Both the position numbers and the translations under genes were made by a program. This document shows, one piece after another, positions 57,901 to 64,000 of a stretch of 64,000 nt of DNA. Where the stretch lies: assembly GCA_903905455.1 (NCBI GenBank), contig CAIVGN010000142.1, positions 1-64,000 on the forward strand, in the 5' to 3' direction. The notes beneath the pieces are model-generated. The model saw only the letters and a list, made by a program, of their open reading frames with translations, was not told where the DNA came from and ran no database searches. Origin of the DNA: an uncultured Archangium sp. (GTDB lineage Bacteria > Myxococcota > Myxococcia > Myxococcales > Myxococcaceae). How positions within the stretch are numbered: position 1 is the stretch's first letter; every line of letters begins with the position of its first letter.

Positions 57901-58221
57901 GGCCAGCTCGAGCAACGAGCGCTCGAAGGTCACCGTGAAGAGCACCTGGGGCAACGCGCCCTCGGGCTCGCCGACGCGGCGCGAGCGCAGCGCCTCGGCC
58001 CAGCACGAGACGGCGGTCAGCGGCCCGCTCGCCTCCCGGGCCTCGACGCCGGCCAGGGCCAGGGCCTTCTTCACCCGGGGGAGCACGGTGGCCGCGAGCT
58101 CGAGGGCCCCTTCGGCCGTGACGCCGAACTGCACCGGGGCCCGCTGCACGTCGAGGGGCACGAGGCCCGACCGCATCGCGATCTGCAGCGCCTCATCACC
58201 GGGGAAGACCAGGACCTCCAT
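54964..58221 (-). CDS. Large protein of unknown function, partner of AAA ATPase
   Basis: A 1085-residue protein with no signal peptide or membrane segment. Residues 1-370 are of mixed alpha/beta composition ([20 protein letters not shown] at the start; [35 protein letters not shown]). A linker rich in Ala, Arg and Glu lies around 380-440. The remaining 640 residues are almost entirely helical and look like an alpha-solenoid. It overlaps the AAA gene as ATGA. Accessory subunits of AAA/VWA ternary systems have this kind of layout, from memory, but I cannot confirm family membership. The ATG at 58221 is used; a GTG 12 bases upstream is possible. Confidence 0.7.
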   Translation of the reverse strand: MEVLVFPGDEALQIAMRSGLVPLDVQRAPVQFGVTAEGALELAATVLPRVKKALALAGVEAREASGPLTAVSCWAEALRSRRVGEPEGALPQVLFTVTFERSLLELAGELLRLGCDRQEFSMVKSPHAHALVRVVDPPWFVLSRALDHLDGLRAFVPTAPGQDRLWTEVGFAHPLASALEAPDDGLVLMTAEGPWWRLSEGEWIDVDQLVVPTGLGAVSRLTPTPDAPKVEVTLTLARAARPEVATLFVLAAGKAAVEALVRSTPEAQLENILFVVAGELVVLRARPGREANGGALPGDAYARVLDLPNLFAPLGLTVEPPLRRDRLRTWLAPDPDLITWLEPTAGGFSRRSVPETAFRPLTEWVDYVIDGAVETLEAWTRSATFDFEPFVALEDALPAPGAEPREEEDAQRPRARARRAEPRVSAPRETQAHDAARAATTPVLSIELPSSLSEAEAVVAREESSFLELDAPADSAARRVAWVRLAEMYGRVQRPRDSGMAWAHALWESGPEDALRLARRWADTSGVRLEGLLAQTAPNTEQTRGAVAHLVAAALENNTSVAARVTDWVSFLDRFGEDLDVRSFWLGRFAVSRLAGGDPLGLARARDRVLARVQSGLSLDRDVPRLLRVMGQANAAGAGTGRAMRVSTQLEALLKAFEETPRKRSAVEAPPQFTHAYVCLEFAWGFARLANADRARQLRERALAPLDRKDPVHNYLTRAYLARIDQALEGVAPSTPLAPEINALLTSLESLDRYKVDRLRQFSQVLEPQERLEAISAFWRNARDSRGEELGALRSLRDPAELLKAIRSRMGAAGDAQLAVEERVRLIDGLLDYLPQLPESQALPLLQQFLAMGDGFAAKHRAVVLEDALKIAGHFGRTALVKQFVLQLGNAIKEVGSEGVGEIGGLLVSGVRSLRRVGLREEAGELLARASTVLKGEDVPTLQARLGLASGFMYLGAYGQAQPIVDEATARLGRESGLVIAERMKLSRATSQALSHASTELALPGLLRLSQQLPWITDSFNTNGGAGADGKQRYHFCLSMVDFADSLVLGHVGDDLTLNETTRRFLDEDEYLVRRRVHRDVGGDT

Positions 58222-58284
58222 CAGGACGCGCACTGTAGTGGAGCGTTGATGCACCGCCCATTCAAAGCGGCGAGACTCCGCGCC

Positions 58285-59844
58285 ATGAGCGCAAACTGGA
58301 AGCGGTACCAGGAGCTGTGGTGCGTGGTGGAGGGGTTGGGCCTCACGCTCGACGTGTCGAAGATGAACTTCCTGCCCGACTGGGCAGCCTCGATGGCGGC
58401 GCCCATGGCGAAGGCCTTCGACGCGATGGACGCGCTCGAGAAGGGCGCGCTCGCCAACCCCGACGAGAAGCGCCGGGTCGGACACTACTGGCTGCGCGCA
58501 CCCCAGCTGGCGCCGGCGGAGGACGCGGCGGCGATCATCGACGCCCTCTCGCGGGTCAAGGCCTTCACCGCCGACGTGCACGCCGGGCGGCTCGCGCCCC
58601 CGTCGGCGCCGAAGTTCACCAAGCTGCTGGTGGTGGGCATCGGTGGCTCGGCCCTGGGCCCGCAGCTGGCGGCCGACGCGCTGGGCACGGCCCACGACAA
58701 GCTGACGCCCCACTTCTTCGACAACACCGACCCCGACGGCTTCGACCGGGTGCTGGGGCACCTCGCGGGCTCGCTCAAGGAGACGCTGGTGGTGGTCATC
58801 TCCAAGTCGGGCGGCACCAAGGAGACGCGCAACGGCATGCTCGAGGCCCAGGCCGCGTTCACCCGCGCGGGCCTCGACTTCGCCCGGCACGCGGTCGCGG
58901 TGACCGGCGCGGGCAGCGAGCTGGAACGGGCGTCCACCGGCTGGCTGGCGCGCTTCCCCATGTGGGACTGGGTCGGCGGGCGCACCTCGGAGACCTCGGC
59001 GGTGGGGCTGCTCCCGGCGGCGCTGCAGGGCCTCGACATCGACGCGCTGCTCGCCGGCGCGAAGGAGATGGACGAGGCCACGCGGCTGCGCGACCCGATG
59101 AAGAACCCGGCCGCGCTGCTGGCGCTGATGTGGCACCACGGCAGCAAGGGCAAGGGCGCCAAGGACCTGGTGGTGCTGCCCTACAAGGACCGGCTGCTGT
59201 TGATGAGCCGCTACCTGCAGCAGCTGATCATGGAGTCGCTGGGCAAGGAGAAGGACCTCGACGGCCAGGTGGTCGAGCAGGGCCTCTCGGTCTACGGCAA
59301 CAAGGGATCGACGGACCAGCACGCCTACGTGCAGCAGCTGCGCGACGGCGTGCCCAACCACTTCGTGCTCTTCATCGAGGTGCTCAAGGACAGGGCCGGC
59401 GCGGCCTTCGAGGTCGAGCCGCAGGTGACCTCCGGCGACTACCTGCAGGGGTTCCTGCTCGGGACCCGCGCGGCGCTCGCGGAGAAGGGCCGCGAGTCGA
59501 TCACCATCACCCTGCCCGACGTGAGCGCGCGCTCGCTGGGGGCGTTGATCGCGCTCTTCGAGCGCACCGTGGGGTTCTACGGCACGTTGGTCAACGTGAA
59601 CGCCTACCACCAGCCTGGCGTCGAGGCGGGGAAGAAGGCCGCCGAGGCCGTGCTCACCGTGCAGCACAAGGTGTTGCAGGGGCTCGACGCCACGCCCCGC
59701 TCGGTGGACCAGCTCGCCGAGGCCATCGGGGTGAGCGACGTGGAGACGGTGTTCCTCGTGCTGCGGCACCTCGCGGCGAACGGCCGGGTGCAGCGACTGG
59801 CCGGGGCGCGGCCGGCGGAGGACCGGTTCAGCCGCGCGGGCTAA
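58285..59844 (+). CDS. pgi: Glucose-6-phosphate isomerase with C-terminal winged-helix-like extension
   Basis: A 519-residue protein. It interconverts glucose-6-phosphate and fructose-6-phosphate in glycolysis and gluconeogenesis. Conserved blocks include [44 protein letters not shown] and [15 protein letters not shown]. The last 70 residues add a helix-turn-helix-like unit ([24 protein letters not shown]) beyond the usual end. From memory a comparable tail occurs in cyanobacterial and some other isomerases. The ATG at 58285 has no strong binding site. It is convergent with the sigma-54 regulator, overlapping by four bases. Confidence 0.93.
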   Translation: MSANWKRYQELWCVVEGLGLTLDVSKMNFLPDWAASMAAPMAKAFDAMDALEKGALANPDEKRRVGHYWLRAPQLAPAEDAAAIIDALSRVKAFTADVHAGRLAPPSAPKFTKLLVVGIGGSALGPQLAADALGTAHDKLTPHFFDNTDPDGFDRVLGHLAGSLKETLVVVISKSGGTKETRNGMLEAQAAFTRAGLDFARHAVAVTGAGSELERASTGWLARFPMWDWVGGRTSETSAVGLLPAALQGLDIDALLAGAKEMDEATRLRDPMKNPAALLALMWHHGSKGKGAKDLVVLPYKDRLLLMSRYLQQLIMESLGKEKDLDGQVVEQGLSVYGNKGSTDQHAYVQQLRDGVPNHFVLFIEVLKDRAGAAFEVEPQVTSGDYLQGFLLGTRAALAEKGRESITITLPDVSARSLGALIALFERTVGFYGTLVNVNAYHQPGVEAGKKAAEAVLTVQHKVLQGLDATPRSVDQLAEAIGVSDVETVFLVLRHLAANGRVQRLAGARPAEDRFSRAG

Positions 59845-61205
59845 CGCTTCACGCGCTTGAGCTTGCGGTAGAGGGTGACGCGGTCGATGCCCAGCAGGTC
59901 GGCCGCGCGTTGGCGACTCCCGCCGACGGCGCCCAGCACGTAGTCGATGTGGCGGCGCTCGAGGGCCTCGAGGGTCACCAGCGGCCAGCCATCGCGCAGC
60001 TTGGGCACCGGCGCGGTGGAGAGTGACTGCGGCAGGTGCCAGGCCTCGAGCCGCGGCCCCTCGCAGGCCAGCACCGCGCGCTCGACGGCGTTCTGCAACT
60101 CGCGCACGTTGCCCGGCCACGAGTAGCCGCTCAGCAGCTCGGTGGCCTCGGTGGACAGCGAGGTGATCAGCTTGCCGTCGCGGGCGGCCGCCAACGACAC
60201 GAAGTGCCGCGCCAGCATCAACACGTCGTCGCCGCGATCGCGCAGCGGGGGCACGTCGAGGCGCAGCACGTCGAGGCGAAACAGGAGGTCGGCGCGGAAG
60301 GTGCCCGCCTCGGCCGCCGCGTGGAGATCGCGGTTGGTGGCGGCCACCACGCGCACGTCGACCTTCAGCTCACGGTTGGCGCCCACCGGCCGCACGGTGC
60401 GCTCCTGCAGCACGCGCAACAGCGCCGCCTGCAGCGAGAGCGGGAGCTCGCCGATCTCGTCGAGGAACAGGGTGCCCTGGTCTGCCTCGCGGAAGACGCC
60501 GAGGCGATCCGACCGGGCGTCGGTGAAGGCGCCCTTCACGTGGCCGAAGAGCTCCGACTCCAGCAGCGTCGAGGGCAGCGCGCCGCAGTTGATGGCCACC
60601 ATCGGCCCGGCGCGGCGGGGCCCCAGCGCGTGCAGGGCGCGCGCGACGAGCTCCTTGCCCGTGCCGCTCTCGCCCATCACCAGCACCGCGCCCTCGGCCT
60701 TCGCCATGCGCTCGACCTGGCTGCGCAGCGTCACCACGCTGGAATGTTCCCCGAGGATGCCGTGCGTCTCGCCCACCCGCCGCACCTCGGTGCGCAGGGC
60801 CTCGAGCTCGAGCGAGGTGAGGTGGTGCGAGAGCGTGCGGCTGACCACCAGGCCCAGCAGCGAGAGCTCGAAGGGCTTGGTGAGGAAGTCGGCCGCGCCG
60901 GCGCGAAGGGCCGCGACGGCTGCGTCGAGGTTGCCGTGGGCGGTCATCACCACCACCGGCACCCGGCGGCGGAGCTCGCGCTGGAGCTGCTGCGCCAGCT
61001 CGAGGCCCGTCTGGCCCACCAGCTGGTAGTCGGTGATCAGCAGATCGTAGGGCTGGCGGCGCACCGCCTCGAGGGCCCCGGCCGCGTCCGTCGCCCAGTC
61101 GGCCGCGTAGCCGGTGCGGCGCAGGTAGCTGCCCACCAGCCGGGCGATGGACTCGTCGTCGTCGACGACCAACACCCGCGCGGCCGGCTGCGTTTCGTTC
61201 TGCAT
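59841..61205 (-). CDS. Sigma-54 dependent response regulator (NtrC type)
   Basis: A 454-residue protein. Residues 10-125 are a receiver (VDDDES, D in [11 protein letters not shown] in MTAHG, K in TKPFE). The AAA+ domain has Walker A GESGTGKE, the sigma-54 contact loop as GAFTDA and Walker [11 protein letters not shown]. The end is a Fis-type helix-turn-helix ([21 protein letters not shown]). GAFTDA in place of GAFTGA is common among functional members. It activates sigma-54 promoters. It is divergent from the large Ig-repeat gene, whose upstream region has a sigma-54-like site. The ATG at 61205 or GTG at 61211 may start it. The partner kinase is not in the window. Confidence 0.93.
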   Translation of the reverse strand: MQNETQPAARVLVVDDDESIARLVGSYLRRTGYAADWATDAAGALEAVRRQPYDLLITDYQLVGQTGLELAQQLQRELRRRVPVVVMTAHGNLDAAVAALRAGAADFLTKPFELSLLGLVVSRTLSHHLTSLELEALRTEVRRVGETHGILGEHSSVVTLRSQVERMAKAEGAVLVMGESGTGKELVARALHALGPRRAGPMVAINCGALPSTLLESELFGHVKGAFTDARSDRLGVFREADQGTLFLDEIGELPLSLQAALLRVLQERTVRPVGANRELKVDVRVVAATNRDLHAAAEAGTFRADLLFRLDVLRLDVPPLRDRGDDVLMLARHFVSLAAARDGKLITSLSTEATELLSGYSWPGNVRELQNAVERAVLACEGPRLEAWHLPQSLSTAPVPKLRDGWPLVTLEALERRHIDYVLGAVGGSRQRAADLLGIDRVTLYRKLKRVKR

Positions 61206-61269
61206 CGTCACGCTGCATATCGCAACGTGTACGGTGATCTCAACCCATGATGACCACAGGAGTCGCGGG

Positions 61270-61285
61270 TGGTTCCGGGCTTGCT
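61270..61285 (+). promoter_or_regulatory. Sigma-54-like promoter ahead of the Ig-repeat protein
   Basis: TGGTTCC-GGGC-TTGCT puts GG (61271-61272) and GC (61283-61284) exactly ten bases apart, with a good -12 half and a partial -24 half. Transcription would start near 61296, almost at the GTG at 61298. The neighbouring gene encodes a sigma-54 activator. A match of this length can occur by chance in GC-rich DNA. Confidence 0.35.
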
Positions 61286-61297
61286 AGGCAGCCGTAC

Positions 61298-64000
61298 GTG
61301 TTCTCCCCCCGGACGGTCCTTTTCCTGTGTGTCGGTTTGTTGTCCACCTCGGCGTTTGCCAACCAGGGCAAGCGGTTCAGCATCGACCAGCGCGGCGACT
61401 TCGTGCTGCTGGGCAACACCAACAGCTACGACTGCGGGAACAGTCCGGTCACGCCGCTGGTGGGCACCGTCGGCGCATGCGGCACCTCGACCAACGACAC
61501 GAGCGGCGACATCTTGTGGCGGGCCGACGCGCCCGACGCGGGCCTGGCCTCGGCGAACACCGGCATCACCCTGGCGCAGTCGCGGAGCACCTCGATGCTC
61601 GCGCTGCCCGCCGGCGCCACGGTGACCTACGCGCGGCTCTACTGGGCGGCCAAGGGCACGCTCGACACGCAGGTCACCCTCGATCGCCAGGGCGGCTTCA
61701 GCAACGCCATCACCGCCGACGTGAGCTTCCCGGTGGTCAGCGGCAGCTACCAGGCCTCGGCCGACGTCACCGCGCTGGTGCAGGCCAACGGCGTGGGGGC
61801 GTACCGGGTCGCGGGCATCGACTCGCTCAACCCGGTCAACCTCAACGACTCCACCTTCTTCTCTGCGTGGTCGATGGTCGTCGTCTACCGGCTCGACACC
61901 ATGCCCCCGCGGAACATCACCCTCTTCGACGGCTTCGACCAGGTCGACACCACCAACTCGGCGAACGTGACGCTCAACGGCTTCCTCGTGCCCGACGCGG
62001 GCTTCGACGGGAAGCTGGGCATCATCGCCTACGAAGGCGATCTCACGCTGGTCGGCGAGAGCTTCAAGTTCAACAACGTGGCGGTGACCAACGGGCTCAA
62101 CCCGGTGGACAACGCGCTCAACGGCACGCGCAGTTCGCTGGGCGTGGCGGTGAGCAACGTGGGAGATCTCCCGCGGCTGACCGGCGGCGTGGGCTCGGTC
62201 ACCGGCTTCGATCTCGACGTGTTCGACGTCACCGCGCAGCTGACGCCCAACCAGACCTCGGCGCCGCTGTCGGCGACCTCCACCGGCGACTTCTTCATTC
62301 ACGGCGCCTTCATCACCAGCGTCTCGACGCTCAAGCCGATGTTCGTCAACGTGAGCAAGACGGTGACCGACCTGAACGGCGGCTCCGTGGTGCCGGGTGA
62401 CACGCTGGAATACGTCATCACCGGCACCAACTCGGGCACCGACAGCGCGAGCGGCGTCTCGGTGAAGGACGTGCTCCCCGCGGGCGTGACCTTCGTGCCG
62501 GGCAGCATCAGCCTCGTCAGCGGCGGCGTGGCCGGGGTGAAGACCGACGCCACGGGCGATGACCAGGGCGACTACACGGCGGCGACGCGCACCGTGGTGG
62601 TCCGCATGGGCACCGGCGCGACGGCCACCACCGGCGGCACCATCGCCGTGGGCGGGAGCTTCGAGGTGCGCCTGCGCGTGACCGTCGACGCCGTCTCGCA
62701 GGGCGTGATCTCCAACCAGGCCACGCTGTCCACCCAGGGCGCGGTGGCCGTCACCCAGGGCCTCGCCGACTTCGTGAACTACGACTCCGACTCGTCGGGC
62801 ACCGGCCTGCGCCGCCCGACCGACGTCACGGTCATCGGCGACACGAGCATCGTCTCGGGCCCGGCGCTGATCACCAACGCCAACACCGCGACCTTCGACT
62901 TCTCGACCAACATCGGCGGCGCGACCTACCAGTGCAGCCTCGACGGCGCGGCCTTCGCGGCCTGCACCGACCCGGTCACCTTCAGCGCGCTGACCGAAGG
63001 CACGCACACCCTCCAGGTCCGCTACGTGTCGGGCCCCAGCGTGGACCCCACCCCGGCCTCGTACACCTGGGTCGTCGACCGCACCGCCCCGTCGGCGCCG
63101 GTGGTGCTCACGCCCGCCAACGGCTCGTTCACCAGCAACCTGCGCCCGACCCTGAGCGGCACGACCGAGGCCAACAGCACCGTCACCGTGTTCCTCGATG
63201 GCGTCCAGGCGGGCACCACCACGGCGACGGCGGCGGGCACCTGGAGCTTCGTCCCCACCAGCGACCTCACCGCCGCCTCGCACACGGTGCGCGTCACGGC
63301 CACGGACGCCGCGGCGAACGTCTCGGCGAACTCCAACACCAACACCTTCACCGTCGACAACGCCGCGCCTGACACGACCATCGTCACCCGCCCGGCGGCG
63401 CTCTCCAACTCCACCAGCGCGACCTTCACCTTCTCGGCCACCGAAGCGGTGCTCCGCTACGAGTGCAGCGTCGACGGCGGCGCGTTCGCCCCCTGCGCCA
63501 CGCCCTCGACCTTCACCGGCCTCGCCCAGGGCGCGCACACCCTCGCGGTGCGCGCCGTGGATCTCGCGGGCAACGTCGACGCCAGCCCGGCCACCTGGGC
63601 CTGGAGCGTGGACACCCTGCCCCCCGCGGCTCCCGTGGTCGCCACCCCGGCCAACGGCAGCAGCACCAACAACCCGCGCCCGGCCCTCACCGGCAGCGCC
63701 GAGCCCGGGAGCATCGTCGCGGTGAGCGTCGACGGCTTCCTCGTGGGCACCACCACCGCGAGCGCCACCGGCGCCTGGAGCGTGACGCCCGTCGCCGCGC
63801 TGGGCAACGGCACGCACACCGTCTTCGCCACCGCCACCGACGCTTCGGGCAACGGCCCCACCAGCTCGAACGTCAACACCTTCACCGTGGACACCGTGGC
63901 CCCCGCGGCGCCGGTGGTGGTCACGCCGGCCAACGCCAGCGCCACCAACAACACCCGGCCCCCGGTCACCGGCACCGCCGAGGCCAACAGCACCGTCACC
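61298..64000 (+). CDS. Large exported protein with DUF11 and Ig-like repeats, 3' end outside window
   Basis: At least 901 residues; the frame is still open at the window edge. A signal peptide ends LLSTSAFA. Residues 25-330 form a beta-rich domain with a conserved block (DSTFFSAWSMVVVYRLD). A DUF11-like repeat follows (VPGDTLEYVITGTNSGTD, VKDVLPAGVTFVPGSI; about 345-430). Then Ig-like domains of two kinds alternate: one with CSLDGAAFAACTDPVTF, one with VVLTPANGSFTSNLRPTLSG. It resembles the large repeat proteins annotated as AgmC-like in myxobacteria, from memory. Surface adhesion or matrix function is likely. GTG 61298 starts the signal peptide; ATG 61247/61250 are in frame. Confidence 0.87.
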   Translation, partial: MFSPRTVLFLCVGLLSTSAFANQGKRFSIDQRGDFVLLGNTNSYDCGNSPVTPLVGTVGACGTSTNDTSGDILWRADAPDAGLASANTGITLAQSRSTSMLALPAGATVTYARLYWAAKGTLDTQVTLDRQGGFSNAITADVSFPVVSGSYQASADVTALVQANGVGAYRVAGIDSLNPVNLNDSTFFSAWSMVVVYRLDTMPPRNITLFDGFDQVDTTNSANVTLNGFLVPDAGFDGKLGIIAYEGDLTLVGESFKFNNVAVTNGLNPVDNALNGTRSSLGVAVSNVGDLPRLTGGVGSVTGFDLDVFDVTAQLTPNQTSAPLSATSTGDFFIHGAFITSVSTLKPMFVNVSKTVTDLNGGSVVPGDTLEYVITGTNSGTDSASGVSVKDVLPAGVTFVPGSISLVSGGVAGVKTDATGDDQGDYTAATRTVVVRMGTGATATTGGTIAVGGSFEVRLRVTVDAVSQGVISNQATLSTQGAVAVTQGLADFVNYDSDSSGTGLRRPTDVTVIGDTSIVSGPALITNANTATFDFSTNIGGATYQCSLDGAAFAACTDPVTFSALTEGTHTLQVRYVSGPSVDPTPASYTWVVDRTAPSAPVVLTPANGSFTSNLRPTLSGTTEANSTVTVFLDGVQAGTTTATAAGTWSFVPTSDLTAASHTVRVTATDAAANVSANSNTNTFTVDNAAPDTTIVTRPAALSNSTSATFTFSATEAVLRYECSVDGGAFAPCATPSTFTGLAQGAHTLAVRAVDLAGNVDASPATWAWSVDTLPPAAPVVATPANGSSTNNPRPALTGSAEPGSIVAVSVDGFLVGTTTASATGAWSVTPVAALGNGTHTVFATATDASGNGPTSSNVNTFTVDTVAPAAPVVVTPANASATNNTRPPVTGTAEANSTVT
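63088..64000 (+). repeat. Ig-like coding repeats, at least three units
   Basis: Three copies of an Ig-like unit beginning with APVVxTPANG recur near 63098, 63632 and 63911, the last cut by the window. A second Ig-like type (CS-x-DGGAFAPC) lies between them at 63371-63625 and once before at 62860-63085. Codon use is very similar among copies, so recombination within the gene is possible. Confidence 0.8.

Noticed and set aside
58222-60120. Extension of the 1085-residue protein upstream, antisense to pgi
   Set aside because: The pgi gene has all isomerase motifs on the other strand; the ATG at 58221 begins a sensible protein start.
60480-60560. GAFTDA in the sigma-54 regulator as a broken contact loop
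   Set aside because: The D variant is common among working NtrC-type activators, so it is not evidence of loss of function.

Overview
The window is 64 kb of very GC-rich (roughly 70 %) chromosome with dense, mostly unidirectional operons. It carries no rRNA, tRNA, CRISPR array, insertion sequence or phage gene that I can recognise. Several features point to a myxobacterium (phylum Myxococcota): a response regulator with a DUF4388/PATAN-type output region (2085-3422), a small exported protein ending in a MYXO-CTERM-like tail (3471-3773), a lipoprotein built of myxobacterial disulfide repeats (51755-53620), an FHA protein with the TIGR02996-type companion motif (43002-44156), and many VWA/MoxR proteins. 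I cannot name the genus from sequence alone.

Layout. 2-3773: the end of a repeat-rich protein, a PilZ protein, the response regulator and the small anchored protein. 3801-17175: nine minus-strand genes, eight of them joined by 1-8 base overlaps or in one case a 24-base gap: a Gly-rich membrane protein, a MoxR AAA ATPase, a GldG-like membrane protein, an ABC ATPase, two paralogous ABC-2 permeases, a DUF58 protein and two BatA-like VWA membrane proteins. 17300-24420: an outer-membrane TonB-dependent receptor carrying its own TonB C-terminal-like domain, a lipoprotein, two PH-domain membrane proteins, then an exbB-exbD-tonB operon. 24438-28295: a YefM/RelE-type toxin-antitoxin pair with a TGTACA operator, a small protein plus an exported ComEA-like protein, a DUF547 protein and a CxxCH lipoprotein.

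28305-39838: a surface protein, a Fic protein preceded by a GAAT tetranucleotide repeat, an ABC exporter, a membrane protein fused to a spermidine-synthase-like domain, an ABC-2 transporter cassette, and an acyltransferase/glycosyltransferase pair. 39891-41011 looks eroded. 41058-46368: a repeat-containing GAF/barrel membrane protein, the FHA protein and a multi-pass membrane protein. 46372-58221: a VWA-like protein, a two-gene peroxisome-style beta-oxidation module (an MFE-2-like multifunctional enzyme and an SCP-x-type thiolase), the disulfide-repeat/fibro-slime lipoprotein, a small lipoprotein, and a MoxR/RavA-type AAA ATPase overlapping a 1085-residue protein of unknown function. 58285-64000: glucose-6-phosphate isomerase, a sigma-54 response regulator, and the start of a large exported Ig-repeat protein cut by the window edge.

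How the genes fit together. Two AAA/VWA assemblies (3801-17175 and 46372-58221) are the most system-like content. The TonB receptor and the ExbB/ExbD/TonB energiser are plausible partners 3 kb apart. The envelope theme (lipoproteins, receptors, ABC transporters, anchored proteins) dominates the window; central metabolism is represented only by the beta-oxidation module and pgi. All functions are inferred from motifs read by eye; no database search was possible.
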